The position numbers and the translations under genes are program-made. Source: Flavobacteriales bacterium (lineage in GTDB: Bacteria; Bacteroidota; Bacteroidia; JACJYZ01). From it: a DNA stretch of 64,000 nucleotides. The notes under the pieces were generated by a model. That model saw only the letters and a program-made list of their open reading frames with translations. It did no database searches and was not told the DNA's origin. The DNA is taken from positions 1,936,802 to 2,000,801 of the forward strand of contig JACJYZ010000002.1 in assembly GCA_020635855.1 (NCBI GenBank), read 5' to 3'. This document shows positions 24,697 through 33,535 of the stretch, piece by piece; positions within the stretch are counted from its first letter, which is position 1; each line of letters begins with the position of its first letter.

Positions 24697-25332
24697 TTAC
24701 TTCAACATCACCTTATTTCTTCCCAGCACAATCTGTCCCTGCTTCTCCAATTGTTTGAGCAGCCGGGATATCACTTCACGTGACGAATGCAGATCCGTTG
24801 CAATCTCCTGGTGGGTCAGGCTCAGTTCATTTTGACCGGAAGCTTCGGCACGGCTGTGCAAGTATTCCACCAAGCGCTGATCCAGCTGCTTGAATGCAAT
24901 GCTGTCAATGGTCTGAAGCAGTTCATTCATCCGCTGCTGGTAGGTTTGCATCACAAACGCTTTCCAATCGGGGTAGGCCTGCATCCATTCATCCATCTTT
25001 TCAATGGGAATCGCCACAAATGCGGTGTGTTCTTCTGCAATAGCCCTGATCTCACTGGGTCTTTGTCCCATGCAACAATTCAACGATAAAGCGCAGGTTT
25101 GTCCGGGATGCAGGTAATAAAGAAAAAGCTCGCCACCATCATCATCTTCCCTCATGATCTTAATGGCCCCTTGCACCACAAGCGGTATGGTTTTGATATA
25201 CTGCCCGAAATCGATCAGTTGTGAACCTTCCGGGATCGACATGTACCTTCCTGATTGTGCGATCTCGTCCATAAGCCGTGGATCACCCAGAACGGGAAAG
25301 TGCAAACGAAGCAGTTCCTTGATTTCTTCCAT
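24697..25332 (-). CDS. Crp/Fnr family transcriptional regulator
   Basis: 211 residues: an N-terminal cyclic-nucleotide-binding-like domain (about 20-125) and a winged helix (about 150-211) with the recognition region LTHQEIATDLHSSREVISRLL. Cysteines 80, 86 and 87 (TCALSLNCCMG) lie in the sensory domain and recur in related Bacteroidota regulators, so a thiol or persulfide signal is possible. There is no N-terminal Fnr-type Fe-S Cys cluster. It lies directly upstream of, and on the same strand as, the persulfide operon, separated by 490 bases that contain the palindrome at 24281. Confidence 0.88.
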   Translation of the reverse strand: MEEIKELLRLHFPVLGDPRLMDEIAQSGRYMSIPEGSQLIDFGQYIKTIPLVVQGAIKIMREDDDGGELFLYYLHPGQTCALSLNCCMGQRPSEIRAIAEEHTAFVAIPIEKMDEWMQAYPDWKAFVMQTYQQRMNELLQTIDSIAFKQLDQRLVEYLHSRAEASGQNELSLTHQEIATDLHSSREVISRLLKQLEKQGQIVLGRNKVMLK

Positions 25333-25560
25333 GAGGTAAAATTAGAAAATGTCGGGCTGGCGCATTCCATAAAAGACAAAACGTCGTATTGATTTGCTTT
25401 GATCTCTCAATAGCGGTCAAAATGTCCACGCCCATGGATCCGGCTCAACATCTTTCCGGTCAATCTGTCCTGATTCGGAACTTGGAAAGCTCTTTGATCC
25501 ATTCAAAGCGTTGCTTTCATTTGGGAAGCAGAAACAGAATCCAACAAGAAAACCAGAAAT

Positions 25561-28182
25561 ATGAACCTGAATCAATTCACCCTTAAATCACAGGAAGCCC
25601 TGCAAAAGGCGCAACAGATTGCACAGGGCAACCAACAACAGGCCATCGAACCGGCACATATCCTGAAAGGGATTCTGTCGGTGGATGAGCATGTGACCCC
25701 CTTCCTGCTGAAGAAACTGAACGTCAACCTCGATGCCGTGAGCAAAGCGGTTGATGCGATCATTGCATCCTTTCCGAAGGTAAGCACCAATGAACATTAC
25801 CTGTCGAGAAACGGAAATGCCGTGGTGCAGAAAGCGCTTCAACTGATGTCGGAATTCAAGGATGAGTTCGTATCCATCGAACACCTGTTGCTGGCCATCC
25901 TGGGCACCAGCGACCAAACATCTCAGTTGCTAAAAGACAGCGGTGTAACAGAAAAAGACCTGAAGGCGGCCATTACCGACCTCCGCAAGGGATCACGCGT
26001 AACAAGCCATAGTGCCGAAGAATCATACAATGCCCTGAACAAGTACGCCATCAACCTCAATGAAATGGCGCGTACGGGCAAACTGGATCCGGTCATCGGA
26101 AGGGATGAAGAGATCAGACGTGTGTTGCAGATCTTGTCGCGACGGACCAAAAACAACCCGATCCTGATCGGTGAACCTGGCGTGGGTAAAACTGCAATCG
26201 CCGAAGGTATTGCACACCGCATCATCAACGGTGATGTGCCGGAGAACCTCAAATCCAAACAAATCTTCTCACTCGATATGGGTGCACTTGTGGCAGGCGC
26301 CAAGTACAAAGGTGAATTCGAAGAACGCCTCAAGGCCGTTGTCAAGGAAGTAACCGGCGCCGAAGGCGAGATCGTGCTTTTTATTGATGAAATACACACC
26401 CTTGTTGGGGCAGGTGGCGGTGAAGGCGCCATGGACGCCGCGAACATATTGAAACCCGCCCTGGCAAGGGGAGAACTCCGGGCAATAGGTGCTACGACAC
26501 TGGCTGAGTACCAAAAGTATTTTGAGAAAGACAAGGCACTGGAACGACGGTTCCAGAAAGTCACCATTGATGAACCGGATGGCAATGATGCCATTTCCAT
26601 CCTGCGCGGACTGAAGGAAAAATACGAGACGCACCATAAAGTGCGCATCAAAGACGAAGCGATCATTGCTGCGGTGGAATTGTCACAACGCTACATCACC
26701 GACCGGTTTCTTCCGGATAAGGCCATTGACCTGATGGATGAAGCCGCATCAAAACTGCGCATGGAAATCAACTCCATGCCGGCGGAATTGGATGAAGTGG
26801 AGCGCAAGATCCGCCAGCTGGAAATCGAACGCGAAGCCATCAAACGGGAAAAAGACGAAAAGAAACTGAAAAACCTTTCCGAGGAAATCGCCAACCTGAG
26901 TGAAGAAAGAAATGATCTGAAAGCCAAATGGCAGGCGGAAAAGGAAATCGTGGAAGGCATTCAGAAATGCAAGGAAGACATCGAACAGTACAAACTGGAA
27001 GCCGAACAACAGGAACGCGCGGGCAATTACGAACGCGTGGCCGAGCTGCGGTACGGCAAGATCAAGGAAGCTGAGAACCAACTGGAAGTATACAAGCAAA
27101 AGCTGGAGACCGAGCAAAAAGGCAGCAAGATGATCAAGGAAGAAGTGGATGCCGAAGACATCGCCGCAGTGGTTTCCAACTGGACCGGCATTCCCGTAAC
27201 CAAGATGCTGCAAAGCGAAAAGGATAAATTGTTGCACCTGGAAGATGAATTACACAAACGGGTCATCGGCCAGGATGAAGCCATCACCGCCGTATCGGAT
27301 GCGGTGCGGAGAAGCCGTGCCGGTTTACAGGATGAGAAACGCCCCATCGGTTCATTCATCTTCCTTGGAACCACAGGCGTAGGTAAAACCGAACTGGCCA
27401 AAGCGCTGGCCGGCTACCTGTTCAACGACGAGAACCTGATGACCCGCATTGACATGAGTGAATTCCAGGAACGCCATGCGGTATCACGACTGGTTGGTGC
27501 CCCTCCGGGATATGTGGGATACGATGAAGGCGGACAGTTAACGGAAGCCGTCAGACGTAAACCGTATAGCGTAATCCTTTTGGATGAGATTGAAAAGGCG
27601 CACCCCGACGTATTCAATGTGCTGCTCCAGGTGTTGGATGATGGTCGGCTTACGGACAACAAAGGACGTGTGGCCAATTTCAAGAACACCATCATCATCA
27701 TGACATCCAACCTGGGGTCGGATATCATTCGGGAAAACTTCGAGAAACTGAACGACAAAAACCGCGAGGTGATCATGAACAGCACCCGCACCGAAGTGAT
27801 GGCACTGCTGAAAAAGTCGATGCGGCCGGAATTCCTGAACCGCGTGGATGAGGTGATCATGTTCGAACCGCTGTCCTCAAAGCACATTCACGACATTGTG
27901 AAGCTCCAGCTCAATTTGCTGCAAAAACAGGTATTGAAGCAGGACATCAAACTGACAGCTTCCGATGATGTGATTCAATACATCAGTGAGAAAGGATTTG
28001 ATCCGCAATTCGGCGCACGTCCCATCAAACGTCTGATCCAAAAGGAAGTGCTGAACAGCCTGTCGAAAGCGCTGCTGGCAGGTGAAGTGGAAAAAGGTCA
28101 GGATGTGGTGATGGATGTTTTCGATAACCAAATCGTTTTCAGAAAACCCATCAAAAAAGGCGAGAAGTTGCAAAAGGCCTGA
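25561..28182 (+). CDS. clpB: ATP-dependent disaggregase ClpB
   Basis: Hexameric AAA+ chaperone that works with DnaK to dissolve protein aggregates; cytoplasmic. 873 residues, full length. The N-terminal Clp repeat region covers about residues 1-145. AAA1 has Walker A GEPGVGKT (near 204) and Walker B LFIDEIHTLVGAG. The coiled M-domain, which separates ClpB from ClpA/ClpC, is at about 400-520. AAA2 has GTTGVGKT (near 603) and ILLDEIEKAHPDVF. The sensor region and the C-terminal FDPQFGARPIKR are intact. A terminator hairpin follows the stop. No CIRCE element was seen upstream. Confidence 0.97.
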   Translation: MNLNQFTLKSQEALQKAQQIAQGNQQQAIEPAHILKGILSVDEHVTPFLLKKLNVNLDAVSKAVDAIIASFPKVSTNEHYLSRNGNAVVQKALQLMSEFKDEFVSIEHLLLAILGTSDQTSQLLKDSGVTEKDLKAAITDLRKGSRVTSHSAEESYNALNKYAINLNEMARTGKLDPVIGRDEEIRRVLQILSRRTKNNPILIGEPGVGKTAIAEGIAHRIINGDVPENLKSKQIFSLDMGALVAGAKYKGEFEERLKAVVKEVTGAEGEIVLFIDEIHTLVGAGGGEGAMDAANILKPALARGELRAIGATTLAEYQKYFEKDKALERRFQKVTIDEPDGNDAISILRGLKEKYETHHKVRIKDEAIIAAVELSQRYITDRFLPDKAIDLMDEAASKLRMEINSMPAELDEVERKIRQLEIEREAIKREKDEKKLKNLSEEIANLSEERNDLKAKWQAEKEIVEGIQKCKEDIEQYKLEAEQQERAGNYERVAELRYGKIKEAENQLEVYKQKLETEQKGSKMIKEEVDAEDIAAVVSNWTGIPVTKMLQSEKDKLLHLEDELHKRVIGQDEAITAVSDAVRRSRAGLQDEKRPIGSFIFLGTTGVGKTELAKALAGYLFNDENLMTRIDMSEFQERHAVSRLVGAPPGYVGYDEGGQLTEAVRRKPYSVILLDEIEKAHPDVFNVLLQVLDDGRLTDNKGRVANFKNTIIIMTSNLGSDIIRENFEKLNDKNREVIMNSTRTEVMALLKKSMRPEFLNRVDEVIMFEPLSSKHIHDIVKLQLNLLQKQVLKQDIKLTASDDVIQYISEKGFDPQFGARPIKRLIQKEVLNSLSKALLAGEVEKGQDVVMDVFDNQIVFRKPIKKGEKLQKA

Positions 28183-28201
28183 TCGCATCATAGTTCCATT
28201 T

Positions 28202-28231
28202 GAAAAGGCGTCAGATCTGGCGCCTTTTTTT
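28202..28231 (+). terminator. Intrinsic terminator after clpB
   Basis: Stem AAAAGGCG / CGCCTTTT with a 10-base loop, followed by a run of T, about 20 bases after the clpB stop. Confidence 0.85.
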
Positions 28232-28505
28232 CATTCATTTCACCCCTCATCGCCTACACTTCGATTCAAAAGTATTTACCCGGATTATTTGCTCTAAAAC
28301 ATAGCTCCGACTCACTTGCGGTCACAATCCGCCACATTGCTTAACGCCCCTTTGGACAGCACGAGTCAACGCCACATTTATGCACCCCATCGGCATAACA
28401 CGGAAATCAAAAGCCTAGTTATACATAATTACCCTGTCAAAATATCCGGGTTAAAAATTGCGAATATCCATATCTCTTAGTACATTGGTTACGTAAGTGT
28501 AGTAT

Positions 28506-28547
28506 AGTTAGTCCGTATTCTTATTTGAAGAGTTAGTCCGTATTCTT
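28506..28547. repeat. 17-bp direct repeat, two copies, 25-bp period
   Basis: AGTTAGTCCGTATTCTT occurs at 28506-28522 and again at 28531-28547. It lies 66-107 bases before the start of the broken T9SS protein gene, so it could be a tandem regulator site. The rest of the stretch from the clpB terminator to 28612 shows nothing else that I can support. Confidence 0.6.
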
Positions 28548-28612
28548 TTTCGGAGGGTGTTTGTGTGTCGCCTCTCCCGAGCGCCCACCGTAACTTTTAA
28601 CAACCCCATGTC

Positions 28613-29316
28613 ATGCGGCATTGTTATAAACATTGCGCATATCTGCTGGCATGCCTTATCTGGGCATGGAGCCAGCCTCTTTTTGCGCAAACGCTATTAC
28701 CACTTCCCACCCCGGATGCGGTTTACGGTGAAGACTGTGGCAACAATCTGGGTTTTGAAGACGGCAACCTGACCGGGTGGACAGGTTGCCATTACGACGG
28801 AACCCTGGGCACTTGTCCGGTCGGACAACAATTCCCGGGCGGATGCCCTTCTCAATGTACCAGCACCAGCACCACCAATGGCGTGTGTACATGCAATGGC
28901 TGTGGAGGCGGAGGCACTCCACCCTGCAAAACCCCATTCACACATACGCTGACACGGGATGTTACCAGGTGACGCTGTGGATTGAGAACAAGTACGGATG
29001 CGTGGATAGCATCCCTCAAACCGTATGCGTGAAAGACATTTCCAGCATCTATATTCCCAATGCATTCACCCCGAACAACGACGGTAAAAATGAATACTTC
29101 ACGATCGGCCAGTACAACTACTGCGAGTTCGAGATGTATATCTTTGATCGTTGGGGCAACCTTATTTTCGAAACCAACAGTATGCGGGGATGGGACGGTA
29201 CCGCCAATAACGGTGCGGAAATCGCGCAAGAGGACGTATATGTTTGGTTGGTCAAAGCGAAGGATTGCTACGGAAATAAATGGAAGCGAGTTGGTAACGT
29301 GACCTTGATCAGGTAG
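28613..29316 (+). pseudogene. Broken T9SS type B protein (deleted and frameshifted paralogue of 29590-32802)
   Basis: The first 119 codons give a signal peptide and the N-terminal segment LPTPDAVYGEDCGNNLGFED, parallel to the intact downstream gene. Close to 28918-28930 the sequence jumps to the last part of the same family, but in the -1 frame: STLQNPIHTYADTGCYQVTL and then the type B sorting domain with YIPNAFTPNNDGKNEYF and EDVYVWLVKAKDCYGNKWKR. About 900 residues of the middle are absent compared with the intact copy. No T9SS protein could be made without a frameshift, so I call it a pseudogene. An assembly collapse between two repeats, or real frameshifting, is the alternative. Confidence 0.75.
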
Positions 29317-29344
29317 CTTTCATCCACATTTGAATCACACATTA

Positions 29345-29373
29345 CAAAAGCCGGAATCCCCATCCGGCTTTTG
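29345..29373 (+). terminator. Intrinsic terminator after the broken T9SS gene
   Basis: Stem AAAAGCCGGA / TCCGGCTTTT with a short loop, followed by GTTTTT. A closely related terminator follows the intact paralogue, showing that the duplicated unit includes it. Confidence 0.85.
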
Positions 29374-29589
29374 TTTTTCTGCATTTCACCACCAAATTAG
29401 AGACCTGATTTCATCAAAAATATTTTTGCCCGAAACTTCCACACAGGCTAACTTTGTGTTTGTCCACCGGAAGTTCCGGGCCTGTTCTTACCCCTGTCGC
29501 GCCATGGGATTAAACTTTAGCAGGTTTGATGCATCTCATGTTTTTAATGGGCTTCCTCATTTTTGAACATTGTAACCGGTATCAGATTG

Positions 29590-32500
29590 ATGAAGATTTA
29601 CATGAGACGATTTGTTTTGGGTTTGTGCGGATGGCTATCCCTCATGACCGCGGCATCCCATGCCCAGCAACTTCTGCCCCTGGCATCACCTAATGACACC
29701 TACGGCACAAGCGATTGCGGCGACAACCTGGGGTTTGAAGACGGAGATCTTTCCAATTGGGACGGATGCCACTTCGACGGGGGCATGAACCCTCCCTGCT
29801 GTCCGATCCAATGCGATGTGGCAGGCTTGCAGCCCGGCATTAATTCCGTGAACGGAAGCCTCGGAACCTGCAACACACGCAATCCCGCCGCTAACAATAT
29901 CCGCCATACCCTTACAACCGGCGCAGGATTCGACCCGAACAGCGACAACCAGATACCTATAGTGGCGCCCGGATGCGGTAACTATTCTGTACGGATCGGA
30001 AACCAGGAAGCAGGCAAACAGGCCGAGTGCATGTCAAAAACGTTTATGGTATACAAGGAAAATGCATTGTTCACCTACATGTATGCCGTGGTTTTCCAGG
30101 ATCCTCCCGACAACCACACCGACGATGAGCGCCCCCGTTTCAATATCAACATTTCCTCCAATGGCAGTCCGGTTCCCTGCGGTGGCGAATACCTCGTAGT
30201 AAGCAAGGACGCCATCAACCAGGGCTATAACAATGCTGCCAACCCGGCCTGCGGAGACACAAGTGTATGGTATAAAAACTGGACACCGGTAGCCACCGAC
30301 CTCACTGCATATATCGGCCAGCAGGTTACCATTCAGTTCTGTACAGCCGACTGCGGCAAGGGTGGTCACTGGGGATATGCCTATGTAGACACCTACTGCT
30401 CCCCCCTGGAAATCGATGGCGCTAATGTCTGCGCCTGGCAAGACAGTGTTACACTGACAGCGCCGCAGGGATTTACGAATTACGAATGGTACAAGGGAAC
30501 GCTTCCGTTAACACCTCCCGTTGTAAGCACCGACATCACAGCAACAGTGCCGCTTGTAGATGGTGATATCTACACCGTTCGTATGGAAAACATTGCATCA
30601 CCCGGATGCTATACCTACATCACCGATACCCTGGTGATATTCGGCGTGAAAGCCTCCGGCGATACACTCGTTTGCAGAAATTCAACCGACCCCATCCAGC
30701 TCAGCACCATTTCCAATGACGACCAGGCCACCTACCAGTGGACCCCGACCACCGGACTGAGCTGTACCACATGCCCCAATCCGCAGGTAAACCCACCGTT
30801 TTCAGACATCACTTATGTGGTCACCACCAACAACAACGCAGGATGTATATCCACTGACAGCGTGGTGATCACCACAAAGGGATGTGATCCGCATGTAACG
30901 GCCGTGGCGGATTCGGTGTGTTCCGGATCATGCGGCGACGTACTGGCAACAGGCTCTGGCGGAACACCACCTTACACCTATACCTGGTCACCTGATGTCG
31001 GCGGAACAGATGTGGGGCCATATAATGTCTGCCCGGCCACAACCACTGTGTATCACATCACCATCACGGATGCCGACGGATACACCGATAGCACCACCTC
31101 TACGTTTGTCGTTTACCCCATACCCTCGGTGACGCTTCCATCCGATACCACGGTGTGCTCCAATGAAACTCCCACCCTGGATCTGACTGCCACGGTGACT
31201 GGCGGCACATCACCGTACACATATATGTGGGACGATCCGGGATCAGGCACCACTTCCACCATCACCATTACCACTGTGCCTGACTCAACTGTTACCTACC
31301 ATGTTTTCATTACCGATGCACACGGTTGTACCACCGATGGAGAGGTTTCCGTTACATCCATCTGTATACCGGAAGTCACCCTTGCACCGGATCAGTTTTG
31401 TCTGGGCGACTGCGGCATCCTCGCCCCCAAGGTATCCAAAGGCATTCCGCCGTATACCTATACATGGAGTGATCCTACGCTTGTAGGCGCAGGTCCGCAC
31501 CCTGCATGCCCGGCCTTGACCACCGACTTTTGTGTGACCGTAACCGATGCGTTCGGAAAAAGTGCCAGTACATGCGCTACGTTCACCGTAAATCAACCAC
31601 CCGACCTGACCTCTTCCACCAACGATGCTACATGTGGACTGTGCAATGGAACGGTAGCCGTGAATGCAACAGGCAGTGGTCCGTTCGACTATATCTGGAG
31701 TTCCGGGTGCGCCTCAGCCACTTGCCCGAATGTTTGCGCAGGCTCATACACGGTTACCGTCAGCGACTTCAATGGGTGTGTAACAATAACCAAAGACAGT
31801 GTGACCGGACACAGCATGCCTGCTGTAGACATCACCGACAGCACCGACCCGTTATGTTACGGTGATTGCACGGGCACAGCCACCGCACAAGGATCCAACG
31901 GCATTGCACCCTACAACTATACATGGGATGACCCGGGCAACCAGAGCGGCGCCACAGCAACCGGACTCTGCGCAGGAACCTACAAGGTGTGTCTGCGCGA
32001 TGTGCAGGGATGCCAGGTCTGTGATTCTGTTGTGATCAACCAGCCACCCGCGGTGAAGGTCTCCACGGAGTCAACGGATGAAATATGCCATGACAGTACG
32101 GGTACCGTATTCCAGACATCCTCCGGTGGAACGCCTCCTTATACCCTAGTATGGAGTGACCCGAACGGAAGCACCACCGACACCATCAAGATGCTGACCG
32201 AGGGCACCTATGGCGTCACCGTGACCGATGCCAACGGATGCACGGTAGAAGGTACCGGCACCGTGGGCAACGAACAGATTCTTCCTAGGGCCGAATTCGT
32301 GCCCAACCCAACAGAGGTATTGCTACTGAACCCGGTGATCAACTTTTTTGACAAATCAAGCGATGCCATCACTTGGGTATGGGATTTTGGCGACAGCACC
32401 ACATCCACCCTGCAGAACCCCATACACACTTACGCCGACACGGGGTGTTACGATGTAACCCTCTGGATCGAGAACCAATACGGATGTGTGGACAGCATTC

Positions 32501-32802
32501 CCCGAACCGTTTGCGTGAAAGACATCACCAGCATCTACATTCCCAACGCGTTTACACCCAACCAGGATGGCAAGAACGAATACTTCACCGTTGGTGAGTA
32601 CAACTACTGCGAATTCGAGATGTATATCTTCGACCGCTGGGGCAACCTCATCTTTGAAACCAATAACATGAGGGGTTGGGACGGAACCGCCAACAACGGC
32701 GCGGACATTGCGCAGGAAGACGTATATGTGTGGCTGGTAAAAGCCGTGGATTGTTACGGAAACAAATGGAAACGGGTGGGTCATGTAACCCTGATCCGTT
32801 AA
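29590..32802 (+). CDS. Large T9SS type B surface protein with SprB-like repeats
   Basis: About 1070 residues from the ATG at 29590 (MKIYMRRFVLGLCGW, cut near SHAQ); ATG at 29602 is equally good and the TTG at 29563 is unlikely. The N-terminal 300 residues form a Cys-rich region with a jelly-roll-like look (CGDNLGFEDGDLSNWDGCHF). The middle has several SprB/PKD-like repeats marked by GGTPPYTYTWS-type segments and Cys pairs. The end has a PKD domain (WVWDFGDSTTSTLQNPIHTY) and the gliding-motility-type C-terminal domain with YIPNAFTPNQDGKNEYF. This suggests a secreted adhesin-like protein. A truncated copy lies just upstream. Confidence 0.9.
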   Translation: MKIYMRRFVLGLCGWLSLMTAASHAQQLLPLASPNDTYGTSDCGDNLGFEDGDLSNWDGCHFDGGMNPPCCPIQCDVAGLQPGINSVNGSLGTCNTRNPAANNIRHTLTTGAGFDPNSDNQIPIVAPGCGNYSVRIGNQEAGKQAECMSKTFMVYKENALFTYMYAVVFQDPPDNHTDDERPRFNINISSNGSPVPCGGEYLVVSKDAINQGYNNAANPACGDTSVWYKNWTPVATDLTAYIGQQVTIQFCTADCGKGGHWGYAYVDTYCSPLEIDGANVCAWQDSVTLTAPQGFTNYEWYKGTLPLTPPVVSTDITATVPLVDGDIYTVRMENIASPGCYTYITDTLVIFGVKASGDTLVCRNSTDPIQLSTISNDDQATYQWTPTTGLSCTTCPNPQVNPPFSDITYVVTTNNNAGCISTDSVVITTKGCDPHVTAVADSVCSGSCGDVLATGSGGTPPYTYTWSPDVGGTDVGPYNVCPATTTVYHITITDADGYTDSTTSTFVVYPIPSVTLPSDTTVCSNETPTLDLTATVTGGTSPYTYMWDDPGSGTTSTITITTVPDSTVTYHVFITDAHGCTTDGEVSVTSICIPEVTLAPDQFCLGDCGILAPKVSKGIPPYTYTWSDPTLVGAGPHPACPALTTDFCVTVTDAFGKSASTCATFTVNQPPDLTSSTNDATCGLCNGTVAVNATGSGPFDYIWSSGCASATCPNVCAGSYTVTVSDFNGCVTITKDSVTGHSMPAVDITDSTDPLCYGDCTGTATAQGSNGIAPYNYTWDDPGNQSGATATGLCAGTYKVCLRDVQGCQVCDSVVINQPPAVKVSTESTDEICHDSTGTVFQTSSGGTPPYTLVWSDPNGSTTDTIKMLTEGTYGVTVTDANGCTVEGTGTVGNEQILPRAEFVPNPTEVLLLNPVINFFDKSSDAITWVWDFGDSTTSTLQNPIHTYADTGCYDVTLWIENQYGCVDSIPRTVCVKDITSIYIPNAFTPNQDGKNEYFTVGEYNYCEFEMYIFDRWGNLIFETNNMRGWDGTANNGADIAQEDVYVWLVKAVDCYGNKWKRVGHVTLIR

Positions 32803-32820
32803 TCCTACCTTTCTTTCCTT

Positions 32821-32853
32821 ACAAGCCGGAGCCTTTTGGTTCCGGCTTTTGTT
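32821..32853 (+). terminator. Intrinsic terminator after the T9SS type B gene
   Basis: Stem AAGCCGGA / TCCGGCTT around a loop of about 11 bases, followed by TTGTTT; it shares its stem with the terminator at 29345. Confidence 0.75.
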
Positions 32854-32937
32854 TATCCCAACAAAGCTGCTTCCTCTTGCAACCACCCGACGAATGCCGT
32901 ACATTTACCTTATTCATTCACATAAACATTCCCCGGC

Positions 32938-33420
32938 ATGAAAACACGACTCTTGATCCTGCTTCTTATTTCTTCCTCCTCTTGTCTTTTTGCTCAGGAA
33001 TTCCCCAAAGGCGTGTTCAACGGCGAACATCATGTGGCATTGGGACTCCAGTTCGGTGAGGAAGAATCCAAAAAGATCACCAACGAAAGTGAGACCTATA
33101 CCGATGCAAAAAAATACACAGAGGAAGACCTGAAGGCAATCGGCATTGAACCTGCATTCACCTATATCAAGGCGCCGGTTGGCGGAGGCAGCCTTCCCAG
33201 CATGCTCAAAAAAGGAGATGCCCGCTGCATCCTGTTGTTCATCTTTGTGGAACACCCCAAGAAAGGTGGAGCACAGGAAGAGTTCAAAGGCCGACTTGAA
33301 CTTCGCGAGGTGGATGAGAACGGCCGCCAGTCAGGAAAAAACCTGTTGTTCACGATTGGTGACGGCACCACCAACCTCCCGACACTTATCTCCGAATTAC
33401 AGCAACACATCGCGGAATAA
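32938..33420 (+). CDS. Small secreted protein, unknown
   Basis: 160 residues with a signal peptide (MKTRLLILLLISSSSCLFAQ). The mature part is charged and has a mixed alpha/beta look, for example KYTEEDLKAIGIEPAFTYIK and RCILLFIFVEHPK. I recognise no family. A promoter-like box follows its stop and belongs to the next gene. Confidence 0.65.
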   Translation: MKTRLLILLLISSSSCLFAQEFPKGVFNGEHHVALGLQFGEEESKKITNESETYTDAKKYTEEDLKAIGIEPAFTYIKAPVGGGSLPSMLKKGDARCILLFIFVEHPKKGGAQEEFKGRLELREVDENGRQSGKNLLFTIGDGTTNLPTLISELQQHIAE

Positions 33421-33487
33421 TGCCAACAGGCAGAACACGTCGGCTATTTCAGGCCGCCGGTTGTTCAACCTTTCCGGTGGAATGTTG

Positions 33488-33495
33488 TAGCTTTG
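33488..33495 (+). promoter_or_regulatory. Candidate -7 promoter box for the ClC gene
   Basis: TAGCTTTG fits TAnnTTTG, 41 bases before the ATG at 33536. A TTG at 33461-33463 is a possible -33 element but at a spacing of 24 bases, longer than usual. Confidence 0.45.
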
Positions 33496-33535
33496 CACCG
33501 GCTTCCCGGATGCTGTCAAGGGAAGCCGAGTTGAT

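Noticed and set aside
28613..29316. Programmed -1 frameshift joining the two parts of the broken T9SS gene
   Set aside because: No standard slippery heptamer is in phase at the junction, and about 900 residues of the middle are missing, so deletion is the simpler reading.
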